A stretch of 22,206 nucleotides of DNA, taken from IMG/VR virus record IMGVR_UViG_3300015374_000074, positions 1 through 22,206 of that record. One strand, written 5' to 3'. Below the pieces are notes generated by a model. That model had not been told where the DNA came from and searched no databases. It worked only from the letters and a program-made list of their open reading frames with translations. This DNA comes from a virus. Positions 13,824 to 21,165 of this stretch are shown here, piece by piece; within the stretch, counting starts at the first letter, position 1; the number at the start of each line of letters is the position of its first letter. The translations under genes and the position numbers were made by a program.

Positions 13824-13845
13824 AGGTGATGGGCGCTTCCGCCCC

Positions 13846-13854
13846 ACATGGAGA
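13846..13854 (+). promoter_or_regulatory. ACATGGAGA leader / ribosome site
   Basis: ACATGGAGA followed by ACCGA then ATG 13860. An in-frame ATG at 13848 lies within the leader; I take 13860 as the start because the GGAGA is then well placed. Confidence 0.6.
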
Positions 13855-13859
13855 ACCGA

Positions 13860-14870
13860 ATGCCTGATACCTTTGAACCTGGCGTGCAATATTTTTACCC
13901 GGTGGCCGATTACCACCGCGATCCGTGCCCGGAGCCGTCGCTGTCGTCGACGAGCGCCAAGACCGTCATCAACGAGTGCTTGCACAAGGCGTGGCTGCAG
14001 CACCCGCGCTATGGCGGCATGGGGACTGAGCAGGACGACAGGATGTCGCTCGGCACCGCCGCCCACACCCTGCTGTTCGAACGCGGCCAAGGCCTCGTCG
14101 AGGTCAAGGCCAATGACTGGCGCACCAATGCCGCCAAGGACCAGCGTCAGGAAATCCTCAGCCAGGGCAAAACGCCGATCCTGTCGAAGCATATGCAACT
14201 GGCCGCCGACATGGCGCAGGCCATCACTGATCAATTGGCCATGCATCATCTGGCGCCGGTTTTTTTCGGTGAGGAAATGACCGGCTGGTCGAAATCCGAC
14301 GAGGTGGCGCTGTTCTGGCGCGAGGTGATCGACGGACGCCCGATCTGGTGCCGCAATCTGCTCGACCGCCTGTGCATCTCGAAAAATCGCTGGGTGATCT
14401 TCGATCTGAAAACCACTGAGCGCTCGGTGGCGCCGCATGGCCTCGCCGCCTATGCCGCCGGACAGGGCCACGACATCCAAGCCGCCATGGCGGTACGCGG
14501 CCTGCAGAACCTGATCTCGACGCCGATCACCGACCGGTTGGAGTTCTACTACGTGTATGCGGAGACGGAGCCGCCGCATCTGGTCACGGTCGGCAAGGTA
14601 TCCCAGGCGATGCTGGTGCTCGGCTCAAAGAAAGTCGCGCAGGCGATGGCCCTGTGGTCGCGGGCTCAGAAGGACAACAATTTCCCCGGCTATCCGCGCA
14701 CGTCGGTCGAACTGCTGCCGCCGCCCTATGCCGAGACCGCTTGGCTCAACCGTGAACTGAATGATCCCGGCCTCGTCGCCACCGATAACGATCCGTTCCT
14801 GACCGCCAGCCCATGGGTTCCGCACAATCCCGAGACCGGCGAATTGCTCAAGCAGACTGAACAAGAGTGA
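13860..14870 (+). CDS. PD-(D/E)XK exonuclease (DUF3799/RecE-like)
   Basis: 336 residues from ATG 13860. The N-terminal SLSSTSAKTVINECLHKAW and GTAAHTLLFE (65-74) are typical of the DUF3799/exonuclease VIII type. The nuclease core shows Asp169 in LLDR and DLK (182-184) in WVIFDLKTT, then a Gln/Tyr-rich helix (LAAYAAGQGHDIQAAM). Such enzymes resect double-strand ends to give single strands for annealing. It begins the operon that also holds an ATPase of the Sak4 type, and ends just before the next gene's AAAGGAG ribosome site. The start at 13848 would add four residues. Confidence 0.9.
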   Translation: MPDTFEPGVQYFYPVADYHRDPCPEPSLSSTSAKTVINECLHKAWLQHPRYGGMGTEQDDRMSLGTAAHTLLFERGQGLVEVKANDWRTNAAKDQRQEILSQGKTPILSKHMQLAADMAQAITDQLAMHHLAPVFFGEEMTGWSKSDEVALFWREVIDGRPIWCRNLLDRLCISKNRWVIFDLKTTERSVAPHGLAAYAAGQGHDIQAAMAVRGLQNLISTPITDRLEFYYVYAETEPPHLVTVGKVSQAMLVLGSKKVAQAMALWSRAQKDNNFPGYPRTSVELLPPPYAETAWLNRELNDPGLVATDNDPFLTASPWVPHNPETGELLKQTEQE

Positions 14871-14884
14871 AAGGAGAACTCCTA

Positions 14885-15571
14885 ATGGAAGACGAACTGT
14901 CGAAGATCGAAATGGAATTGAGTGCCATGGTGGCGCGACTCAAGGCGGCACGTGAAGCGCGTGAAGTGAAGCCGGAAGTCTCGGCGCCCCTGTTTGAGGG
15001 CGCACCCCCCGATGCGGAATGGCTGGCCGGGCTCGCCAGGACCATCGCGGCTTGGGAAGGTGACGGCCCCTCCATCGAGACCATGCTCACGGCGCTGAAG
15101 AAAATTAAGCGTCATGGCAATTCCATGCACAAGGCGAACAAGATTGCCGTGGCCATGGCCGGCGGCGCCTTGGGCACCGTTGAGCGCTTTTGGCAATGGC
15201 AGTTGCACTATCATGAGGCGCTGGACGCTGCCATCGAGCGCGAAATCCTGAAGACCAATGACCGCGACCGGCTTGTCCGGCTTGAGAGCGTCATGGACGA
15301 CAACGAAACCATCGTCACCGGACTGCGCGCCTTGGCGGGACAGAGCAATCATCCGATGCTGACCGAGACTATACGCGTCGTGCTCAATTGCGGCCACAAG
15401 ATGCCGCGCAATGAACCGTTCCGGCGCCTGATGATCGCTCGTCTTCAATGGCTGTACTTCGCACAGAACGACGAGCCGGATCCTTATACCGGCGAGTCGA
15501 TGCAGTGGCCGGGCAATCCCTATCCATATTGCCCGCCGTTTCTGGAATTGCGCCAGGAGGCGAATGACTGA
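14885..15571 (+). CDS. Hypothetical protein of the recombination operon
   Basis: 228 residues from ATG 14885, which has AAAGGAG eight bases upstream; an in-frame GTG at 14867 lies too early, in front of that site. The N-terminus is a coiled coil (LSKIEMELSAMVARLKAARE), followed by a helical middle (TMLTALKKIKRHGNSMHKAN) and a C-terminal part with Trp/Tyr/Pro residues (PYTGESMQWPGNPYPYCPPF). No known domain. Position between the exonuclease and the ATPase, with TGATG coupling to the latter, suggests a partner in recombination or replication, for example a DNA-binding or loading factor; this is a guess from context. Confidence 0.78.
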   Translation: MEDELSKIEMELSAMVARLKAAREAREVKPEVSAPLFEGAPPDAEWLAGLARTIAAWEGDGPSIETMLTALKKIKRHGNSMHKANKIAVAMAGGALGTVERFWQWQLHYHEALDAAIEREILKTNDRDRLVRLESVMDDNETIVTGLRALAGQSNHPMLTETIRVVLNCGHKMPRNEPFRRLMIARLQWLYFAQNDEPDPYTGESMQWPGNPYPYCPPFLELRQEAND

Positions 15572-16608
15572 TGGATACCCTCCCGATCCCCAGCGAATTC
15601 GCTGATGCCGAGCAATATGATGCCACGTTGCTGCTCGGCATCGCCGGGCCTTCCGGCTCCGGCAAGACGATGTCGGCCCTGCGCATCGCCCGCGGTCTTG
15701 CCGGGCCGAACGGCATCATTGCCGTCATCGACACCGAGAATGGCCGGGCCTTGCACTATGCGTCGCGCTTCCGATTCAAGCACGCCCATCTCAGCGCCCC
15801 GTTCTCGCCGGCGCGTTATGTCGAAATGATTCGCAAGGCGGCGACATTTGCCGATGTGATCATCGTCGACTCTGCCTCGCACGAGCACGAAGGCGAGGGC
15901 GGTGTACTGGAAATGCAGGTGGCCGAGTTTGCTCGCATGGGCAACAAAGAGTCATCCAAGTTTGCGTCGTGGATCCGCCCCAAGGCCGAGCACAAGCATT
16001 TGGAACTGGTGGCCGAGCAGATCAACAAGCACATCATATTTTGCTTCCGAGCGCAGGAAAAGCTCGAGTTGTACAAGGATGACAGGGGCAAGTTGCAGAC
16101 GCGCAACCGAGGCTGGCAGCCCATCGCGACGAAAGGCTTTGAATACCGGATGACGGCGATGCTGGTGCTGCCGCCGAACAGCGAAGGCCGGCCGCAACTC
16201 GACGCCGAGGCGCGCAAGATGCCGGTGTATCTGCGCTCGCTGTTCGGTGACGGCGAGCAATTGTCGGAGGAGACCGGCGCCAAGCTTCTGGCGTGGTCAC
16301 GCAATGAAGTGCCGAAAGAGCCGGAAATGGCCCCCGACCGCTGGACCCAGGCGGTCGAGTTCGCCAGGTCGGAGGGCAAGCAGGGCGTTGCAATTTTCGC
16401 ACAATCGTGTTCGGACGACGAAAAGGCCTATCTGCGCAAGCATATACGCGATCTCGCAATACACTATCCAAGCAGAGGAGAAGACGATGGACGTGGAACA
16501 GATGTTGACCGACCTGCAGAGGGGCCTGAACCAGAGGAATCTGGCGCACCGGGAGCAGATCTCGGCGGCGATGAACGGGATCCAGACGGCGCTGGTGCGC
16601 TTTCATGA
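15571..16608 (+). CDS. RecA-like AAA ATPase (Sak4 / AAA_24 type)
   Basis: 345 residues. Walker A is GPSGSGKT (26-33) and Walker B VIIVD (96-100) followed by SASHEHEGEGG, as in phage AAA_24/Sak4 recombinases, which promote single-strand annealing or assist replication. The ATG shares one base with the preceding stop (TGATG). The last about 41 residues, after the helix ending HYPSRGE, are Asp/Glu/Gly/Pro-rich and lie over the start of the next gene in another frame; the ATPase fold is complete without them. This tail may be a real acidic tail, or an extension by stop-codon loss. Confidence 0.88.
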   Translation: MDTLPIPSEFADAEQYDATLLLGIAGPSGSGKTMSALRIARGLAGPNGIIAVIDTENGRALHYASRFRFKHAHLSAPFSPARYVEMIRKAATFADVIIVDSASHEHEGEGGVLEMQVAEFARMGNKESSKFASWIRPKAEHKHLELVAEQINKHIIFCFRAQEKLELYKDDRGKLQTRNRGWQPIATKGFEYRMTAMLVLPPNSEGRPQLDAEARKMPVYLRSLFGDGEQLSEETGAKLLAWSRNEVPKEPEMAPDRWTQAVEFARSEGKQGVAIFAQSCSDDEKAYLRKHIRDLAIHYPSRGEDDGRGTDVDRPAEGPEPEESGAPGADLGGDERDPDGAGALS

Positions 16609-16780
16609 GGCGTTGGACCGCATGGCCGAGACCGAGATGACGTTGCTGAACGAGCGCTCGGCGGCGCTGGCCGAATTGCAGGAACAGATCCGCCAGCACA
16701 CCTCGACCTTGCTTCTGGTGCGCGACATGCACCCGGTGCTGATCGAGGCGCCGAAGCGCCGCAATGGCGAAGCTCACTGA
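16487..16780 (+). CDS. Hypothetical coiled-coil protein
   Basis: 97 residues from ATG 16487, preceded by GAGGAG with suitable spacing. It starts MDVEQMLTDLQRGLNQRNLA and is almost fully helical with heptad-like hydrophobic spacing. The first 122 bases overlap the 3' end of the ATPase gene in another reading frame. No domain recognised. The good ribosome site and the sensible amphipathic sequence argue that it is real. Confidence 0.72.
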   Translation: MDVEQMLTDLQRGLNQRNLAHREQISAAMNGIQTALVRFHEALDRMAETEMTLLNERSAALAELQEQIRQHTSTLLLVRDMHPVLIEAPKRRNGEAH

Positions 16781-16792
16781 AGGGAGAGAAAT

Positions 16793-17137
16793 ATGAATCC
16801 ACTAAACCGAATGCTGATCACTTGCATGGTGCCTACGGCGCGCCTGAACGAGATCCTGACCTACCTCGAGGACCGTGGCGGCGATCACTTCATTGTCCGC
16901 CCGGTGCGCGCAACGACGGGAAACAATGGCGAAGCGCCGAAGCGCCTCTCGCAAGGCGAATTCTTGCGCACTTATTTCAAGAATAATCCCGGCAAGATCG
17001 ATTTGCCCAAATTTCACAGTGCTTGGGCGAAGGCCGGCTACAGCCCGACCTCGCGCCATTCGGCGCTGTTTAATGCCGTCAAGAGCAAATACATCAAGAA
17101 GACGGCGAAGGCCACCTACATCGCGCTGGTGCCGTGA
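16793..17137 (+). CDS. Hypothetical protein, possible winged-helix C-terminus
   Basis: 114 residues with GGGAGA upstream of ATG 16793. The N-terminus (ITCMVPTARLNEILTYLEDR) may be a small regulatory fold; the C-terminal half (GEFLRTYFKNNPGKIDLPKF and AGYSPTSRHSALFNAVK) resembles the basic winged-helix-like domains of some phage proteins. It is coupled to the next gene by TGATG. Function unknown; a DNA-binding role is suggested by the basic C-terminus only. Confidence 0.72.
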   Translation: MNPLNRMLITCMVPTARLNEILTYLEDRGGDHFIVRPVRATTGNNGEAPKRLSQGEFLRTYFKNNPGKIDLPKFHSAWAKAGYSPTSRHSALFNAVKSKYIKKTAKATYIALVP

Positions 17138-17430
17138 TGGCGAAGAAGCAAAAGACATATTTGAGTTATTCGTTCACCGGCAAGGATCCGATCATCGAGC
17201 GCATGCGCGGCGTGCTGGCCGCCGAGAAGATGACCTACGCCGCGGCGCATAAGGCCTCCGGCGTTGCTACCTCGACCTTGCGCAACTGGTTCAAGGGCAA
17301 GACCAGAAGGCCGCAATTCGCCACCATCATGGCGGCGATGCGCGGCGCCGATCACGACCTGGTGGTGGTCAGGCGCGGCGCCAAGGTGGTGCCGATGCTC
17401 GGCCATAACAGTAAGAAACGTGTCGCCTGA
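17137..17430 (+). CDS. XRE-like HTH protein
   Basis: 97 residues, starting at ATG 17137 in a TGATG overlap; a GTG at 17134 is the alternative. The segment MTYAAAHKASGVATSTLRNW reads as a helix-turn-helix of the XRE/Cro type, followed by FKGKTRRPQFATIMAAMRGA. The C-terminus is basic. It lies just upstream of a promoter for the next small-gene operon, so it may be a local repressor. Confidence 0.75.
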   Translation: MAKKQKTYLSYSFTGKDPIIERMRGVLAAEKMTYAAAHKASGVATSTLRNWFKGKTRRPQFATIMAAMRGADHDLVVVRRGAKVVPMLGHNSKKRVA

Positions 17431-17434
17431 CCAC

Positions 17435-17463
17435 TTGACAAAGCGCACCGATTTACCCATATA
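17435..17463 (+). promoter_or_regulatory. Putative promoter of the small-gene operon
   Basis: TTGACA (17435-17440), 17-base spacer, CATATA (17458-17463). A TATAGG two bases later is an alternative -10. It begins a run of six small genes from 17493. Confidence 0.6.
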
Positions 17464-17475
17464 GGGGTGGTCAAC

Positions 17476-17484
17476 ACATGGAGA
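17476..17484 (+). promoter_or_regulatory. ACATGGAGA leader / ribosome site
   Basis: ACATGGAGA followed by CCACCCAA and ATG 17493. The block 17476-17497 matches 17663-17684 at 21 of 22 bases. Confidence 0.65.
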
Positions 17485-17492
17485 CCACCCAA

Positions 17493-17657
17493 ATGGCCAA
17501 GGCCATCTACAAAAACCTCAAGCTGAGCCTCACCCCCGCCCAAGTGCGGGCTCTCCTGACCGCCATCGACCGCACCCGGTGCGACATGGGTTCAGATGAG
17601 TGGAACTCAGATCTCGATCTCAATCTGGAAGCAGTTGAGAAGCTTCTGAACTCTTAA
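17493..17657 (+). CDS. Small hypothetical protein (54 aa)
   Basis: 54 residues, MAKAIYKNLKLSLTPAQVRA at the start and DLDLNLEAVEKLLNS at the end; TAA at 17655-17657. It is preceded by a promoter and the ACATGGAGA leader, which supports its being expressed. Two helices are likely (SLTPAQVRALLTAIDR and LNLEAVEKLL). No family recognised. Confidence 0.7.
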   Translation: MAKAIYKNLKLSLTPAQVRALLTAIDRTRCDMGSDEWNSDLDLNLEAVEKLLNS

Positions 17658-17662
17658 CCCTC

Positions 17663-17671
17663 ACATGGAGA
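17663..17671 (+). promoter_or_regulatory. ACATGGAGA leader / ribosome site
   Basis: ACATGGAGA followed by CCACCCTA and ATG 17680; a near-copy of the leader at 17476, suggesting that a leader-plus-gene unit was duplicated. Confidence 0.65.
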
Positions 17672-17679
17672 CCACCCTA

Positions 17680-18015
17680 ATGGCTACCCAGAAAGAGATC
17701 GACGCCTACAACGACCTGTGCCGCAGCCTGCAGGCGCTTTATCCGCATGGCCTGCCGAAGAACGTCAAGGCCATGGTCGATGACCGATATATCGCCCTCT
17801 ACGCGGGCGCCACCGGCGACCAACTCGACAACCGCGAGGTGCCGGTCGCGCAACTCACCTACAACATCGACATCACCCGCAACCGCGAGGGCAACGCGAT
17901 GGTTCGCGTCACCGTGTGCGACCGCGGCGACATCATCGAGACGGAAGATTTCTATTCGGTCGACAACGCCGACGAGTGGCTGCACACCACCTATCCCAGC
18001 GCCGAGAAGGAGTGA
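17680..18015 (+). CDS. Hypothetical protein
   Basis: 111 residues from ATG 17680; an in-frame ATG at 17665 lies inside the leader. An N-terminal helix (KEIDAYNDLCRSLQALYPHG) is followed by beta-like strands (LTYNIDITRNREGNAMVRVT) and an acidic end. No domain recognised. It belongs to the small-gene operon and ends three bases before the next start. Confidence 0.78.
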   Translation: MATQKEIDAYNDLCRSLQALYPHGLPKNVKAMVDDRYIALYAGATGDQLDNREVPVAQLTYNIDITRNREGNAMVRVTVCDRGDIIETEDFYSVDNADEWLHTTYPSAEKE

Positions 18016-18018
18016 GCA

Positions 18019-18222
18019 ATGACCAGTCGCGAATGGATACAAGCGGCAATCGAGAACGATAAAGCCGGTCTGATCGATGGCATAAAGTTTCTCTACAATT
18101 GCTATGAGGCTGACGTTGACGACGACGGCGATATTTGGATCGCAGGCCCACAAGCGGGTCATTGGCTGGATGAGGACGGACTGTCTCACGTCGCCCGCGC
18201 TCTGAAGACGGGGGATATCTGA
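18019..18222 (+). CDS. Small acidic hypothetical protein
   Basis: 67 residues, with GGAG about 7 bases upstream. Begins MTSREWIQAAIENDKAGLID and has an Asp-rich loop (EADVDDDGDIWIAG) that could bind calcium or simply be a turn. Its stop TGA shares a base with the next ATG (TGATG). Function unknown. Confidence 0.7.
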   Translation: MTSREWIQAAIENDKAGLIDGIKFLYNCYEADVDDDGDIWIAGPQAGHWLDEDGLSHVARALKTGDI

Positions 18223-18323
18223 TGTCGCCCGAACTCGCTCCCCTGCTGATGATCATGCTCACCTTGCTCGCCTGCGGGCTCGGCTGGGCACTGATCGAGC
18301 TTTTCGAAAGGATGGATAAATGA
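18222..18323 (+). CDS. 33-aa single-pass membrane microprotein
   Basis: 33 residues: MSPELAPLLMIMLTLLACGL then GWALIELFERMDK. A single hydrophobic helix of about 20 residues spans PLLMIM to LIEL, with a charged C-terminus. It starts in a TGATG overlap with the gene before and ends in an ATGA overlap with the HTH gene after, so coupling at both ends favours it being real. Possible roles include a small holin-like, spanin-accessory or host-membrane-acting peptide; no family recognised. Confidence 0.6.
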   Translation: MSPELAPLLMIMLTLLACGLGWALIELFERMDK

Positions 18324-18532
18324 GCGACGCCATCATGACCGCCACCGATCTCGAGCGGATGCTCAAGCGCATGGGCTGGTCGCGCCGCCGAGCCGCCATC
18401 GAACTCGGCATCACCCAGGACCGGCTGCGCCGTTACCTGCGCCGTGAGGTGCCTATCCCGCGACTGGTCGAACTGGCTTGCATGACGCTGGTTTCCGGCG
18501 AGCCCGATAAATGGAACTGGAGATACTGGTGA
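18320..18532 (+). CDS. Small HTH protein (XRE-like)
   Basis: 70 residues with AAAGGATGG upstream. ATDLERMLKRMGWSRRRAAI and ELGITQDRLRRYLRREVPIP form a helix-turn-helix of the XRE type with a basic recognition helix. It is coupled on both sides. Likely a DNA-binding regulator; the target is unknown. Confidence 0.75.
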   Translation: MSDAIMTATDLERMLKRMGWSRRRAAIELGITQDRLRRYLRREVPIPRLVELACMTLVSGEPDKWNWRYW

Positions 18533-18774
18533 AACGAATCGAATTCCACAAGGCTTTGGGCCGGGGCAACATGTCCCGGCACAATCGTTGGTGGATCATC
18601 AAGGCCGGCGATCCGCGCTGGTGCGGCATCGTCTACTATCTGCCGTCACGCCGCATCCATTATGCCGAGACGCTGGCCCGCGCCGAAGACTACTTCAGTC
18701 GACCGTCGCGAGCGCCGCTGCCGGTGTTTCGGCCTTCGCTGGCACGCCCTCCAGCGCCGCCACCGACCAGTTGA
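18529..18774 (+). CDS. Small hypothetical protein
   Basis: 81 residues when started at GTG 18529, which overlaps the previous stop as GTGA and has GGAG six bases upstream; an in-frame ATG at 18511 is an alternative. Trp/Tyr/His/Arg-rich (HNRWWIIKAGDPRWCGIVYY). The last about 25 residues are Pro/Ala/Arg-rich and overlap the end of the oppositely oriented 18695-19147 gene by 80 bases. No family recognised; the tail may be an extension past an older stop. Confidence 0.62.
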   Translation: MKRIEFHKALGRGNMSRHNRWWIIKAGDPRWCGIVYYLPSRRIHYAETLARAEDYFSRPSRAPLPVFRPSLARPPAPPPTS

Positions 18775-19147
18775 CCTTGCCGGTATCGGCATAGTGCCGG
18801 ATCACGCGAGAGGCCTGCTTGGCCGTTACATCGCCATAGATCGACAAGTCCGGGTGGAATAGCCGCGTGGCATCGTCGAGCGGCACACCCAGCCAAAGCC
18901 TCGCGACATGAATCGGGTTGATGTCGGCCAATGGTCGATGGGTCTGGCCGGCGACATGGATGGTCCAGGCGCAGATGCAGCTTTCCCACTGGCTGAGATC
19001 GAACTTGCCTTCCGGCAACTGCTCGAGCAGGTCGGCCATGTAGATCAGGCGGTCGATGCGCGGCTCCGGCTGGCGCTTGTCGTCCTTGTAGTCGCGGATG
19101 TCGGGCAGCATGACCTGCGCCACTGCCACTGAGGTGATGTCTTTCAT
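18695..19147 (-). CDS. Hypothetical protein with C-x-C-AW-x-x-H-x-AG motif
   Basis: 150 residues, with AAAGGAG six bases upstream of ATG 19147. The centre, CICAWTIHVAG followed by ARLWLGVPLDDATRLFHP, resembles a group of small phage and actinobacterial proteins carrying C-x-AGW-x-x-H-x-AG and an LLGL...LF region; the function of that group is unknown to me. It is the last gene of the right-hand virion-like block and overlaps the opposite gene's end by 80 bases. Confidence 0.75.
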   Translation of the reverse strand: MKDITSVAVAQVMLPDIRDYKDDKRQPEPRIDRLIYMADLLEQLPEGKFDLSQWESCICAWTIHVAGQTHRPLADINPIHVARLWLGVPLDDATRLFHPDLSIYGDVTAKQASRVIRHYADTGKVNWSVAALEGVPAKAETPAAALATVD

Positions 19148-19174
19148 GGGCTTCTCCTTTGCCCCCTATATAGG

Positions 19175-20977
19175 TCATCCGACCGCCGTCTGCGCCCCTG
19201 CCGCCTCGTTCTGGGCGAGCGGGATCTTGCGCTGGATCAGCAGCTTGAACACCTCCTCTTTCGGGATGCCGAGCAGTTGCGAGGTGACATCGATGCGGTC
19301 ATTAAGGAGCGTCGGTATAGATTTCACTTCGCTCATCAGGCCGGTCTTGTCGCCGGAACCGAACCATCCCATCGATTGCGCTTCCGCCGGCGAGACGCCC
19401 AGGATCTCGGCCGCCCGGCTATAGACATCCGAGAACGGCGCATATTCGGTCTGCATGTCATAGGGCACCTGTGGCCCTTGCGGCCCGACCGGCCCGGAGG
19501 TCTGCCCTTCCAGCGTATCGTTGACCCAGCTTTTCGCATCGAAGCTCGCCGGATCGTTCTTATAGGCTTCGCGGAATTCCGGCTTGATGAGCGATTCAGG
19601 GATCGAGCCGGGCTTGACCGCGTTCATGGCATCGAGGGCGCCGCGAATGGCGTGGGTGTCGACAGTGACGCCCGCCAGGTTGCCGCGCGAATTCTCGGCA
19701 AAGGTCGAGGGCTTCGGGTTGGAATATGGATTGAGGCCGGGCGCCTCGTTGCGCGGCATGACCGGATTGCCCAACTGGCTGGGCAGCGTCGGCCCCTGGC
19801 CTTGCGGGCCATAGACATCATCGAGCAGCTGCTTGTGGATGCCGGTCCTGATGTTGCCAGTCTTTTCGTGGGCGCTCTCGCCCACCATCATCGGATAGCC
19901 GCGATCATTGAGACCGCCGGCCTCTGCGTCGAAGACCGGATTGACCGGCTGATGCGCCGGGATGCCGGCCTCCTCGCGCGCCATGGCCAGCGAGGCATTG
20001 CGCATATTGAAATCGGTGGTCGTGCGCGGCGAGGTGGCGGCGTAGTTCTTGGCGAAGTCCTGCAGCCAGGAGTCCATCTGCTCGCGGCTGATTCCGAGTT
20101 CCATGCCCTTCTTGATGATCGGCCCGACATTGTAAAAATACTGCGCTTCGGTGCCCATGTAGGGCTTCATGCGGCGGGCCAGTTCCTGCGCCACCGCTTC
20201 CTGATTATCGGCCAGCGTCTGCATGCGGCCCTTGCGCGGGTAGGGCTTGCCCTCCGGCGGGCGCGGCACAAAGGTCGGCTTCTGCTCCGGCATATAGGCC
20301 GGGTCCGTGTAGCTCTGCGGCGAGGTATCGAAGAAGCCGGTGCCGAGCGGCTGGGCGCGCTGCTCTTCCGGCAGGTCCATCTGCGCCGCGCGTTGCGCCA
20401 GCACCTTGTCGCCCATCTCGCCCAGGCTGCGCTGCGGAATCAGGATATCCGCCGCCGGCCCGGTGGCAATCTTGCCAAGCTTCTTGGCCTTCTTGCCGGC
20501 CTTGCCGACCTCCCCCAGCACTTCGGCCGTCTTCGCCATCTTGCCTTCCGGCAGGATGACACCAGCGAGCGTCCCGACTGGATCTTTGACAATGGTCTGC
20601 TTCGCCTTCTCCGGCGTACTCCACGGCTCCCACATGCTCCGCGCCATGTCAGCGACGGCTTGCCGATCCGGTGAATCCGTCCCCGACAGATAATCCCAGG
20701 CGCCCCGGAGGACCGTGCCGTAGCCCTTGGCCATCTGCGCCTGATCTTCGAGCGAGGGCTTGGCGAGGAGGTCTTTGGCGACGTTCCAAGCCGAGCTTGG
20801 CAGGTTGGCGCCGGCCTCCCCCAAAGACGAAGACCGGCTGCTGTTGGCGAGATAGTCCTCGACCATAGCTCTCAGGTCATAGCGGGATGCCGGCACATCC
20901 GGGGCGGCAATACGCCCGAATCCGCGTCCTTGCAGGGCCGCAGCCTTGCGCTGGGCTTCCGTCCGAGGTGCCGGCAT
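19175..20977 (-). CDS. Large virion-associated candidate (DUF7178-like region)
   Basis: 600 residues starting MPAPRTEAQRKAAALQGRGF, with AGGAG about 8 bases upstream. The middle (about 265-340) includes EAQYFYNVGPIIKKGMELGI and later AKNYAATSP and NMRNASLAMAREEAG; a downstream VTVDTHAIRGAL (about 435) fits the DTH-R pattern of a phage domain family that I recall as DUF7178. Large proteins of this sort are often internal virion proteins in podoviruses. Ala/Gly/Pro-rich linkers are frequent. It stands between the 54-aa gene and the 150-aa gene. Role as a virion or ejection protein is inference. Confidence 0.8.
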   Translation of the reverse strand: MPAPRTEAQRKAAALQGRGFGRIAAPDVPASRYDLRAMVEDYLANSSRSSSLGEAGANLPSSAWNVAKDLLAKPSLEDQAQMAKGYGTVLRGAWDYLSGTDSPDRQAVADMARSMWEPWSTPEKAKQTIVKDPVGTLAGVILPEGKMAKTAEVLGEVGKAGKKAKKLGKIATGPAADILIPQRSLGEMGDKVLAQRAAQMDLPEEQRAQPLGTGFFDTSPQSYTDPAYMPEQKPTFVPRPPEGKPYPRKGRMQTLADNQEAVAQELARRMKPYMGTEAQYFYNVGPIIKKGMELGISREQMDSWLQDFAKNYAATSPRTTTDFNMRNASLAMAREEAGIPAHQPVNPVFDAEAGGLNDRGYPMMVGESAHEKTGNIRTGIHKQLLDDVYGPQGQGPTLPSQLGNPVMPRNEAPGLNPYSNPKPSTFAENSRGNLAGVTVDTHAIRGALDAMNAVKPGSIPESLIKPEFREAYKNDPASFDAKSWVNDTLEGQTSGPVGPQGPQVPYDMQTEYAPFSDVYSRAAEILGVSPAEAQSMGWFGSGDKTGLMSEVKSIPTLLNDRIDVTSQLLGIPKEEVFKLLIQRKIPLAQNEAAGAQTAVG

Positions 20978-20986
20978 CTCGCTCTC

Positions 20987-21151
20987 CTATTCGCGCCCTG
21001 ACTGTTCGCGAGCCTCGCGCTGCTTGCGTTCCTCCGGCGTCTCGGGCTTCCCGGTGGCCGGATTGATGCGCGGATCCTGATTCGGTTTGTCCTGATCCTG
21101 CTTCGGCTTGTTCGGATCGTCGGCTTTTGGTTTGTTGGGATCGTCGGCCAT
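20987..21151 (-). CDS. 54-aa charged repeat protein
   Basis: 54 residues from ATG 21151 with AAAGGAG about 6 bases upstream; a longer in-frame start at 21361 is rejected because it covers the lyase gene. The sequence is nearly all Asp, Pro, Lys, Gln and Glu, with a tandem ADDPNKPK repeat, and is probably disordered. It lies between the pectate-lyase-like gene and the 600-residue gene. Role unknown; a scaffold-like or linker peptide is possible. Confidence 0.68.
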   Translation of the reverse strand: MADDPNKPKADDPNKPKQDQDKPNQDPRINPATGKPETPEERKQREAREQSGRE

Positions 21152-21165
21152 GCACTGCTCCTTTC

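Noticed and set aside
19277-20674. Plus-strand 465-residue open frame
   Set aside because: Antisense to the 600-residue gene, very Arg/His/Leu-rich, no ribosome site or domain.
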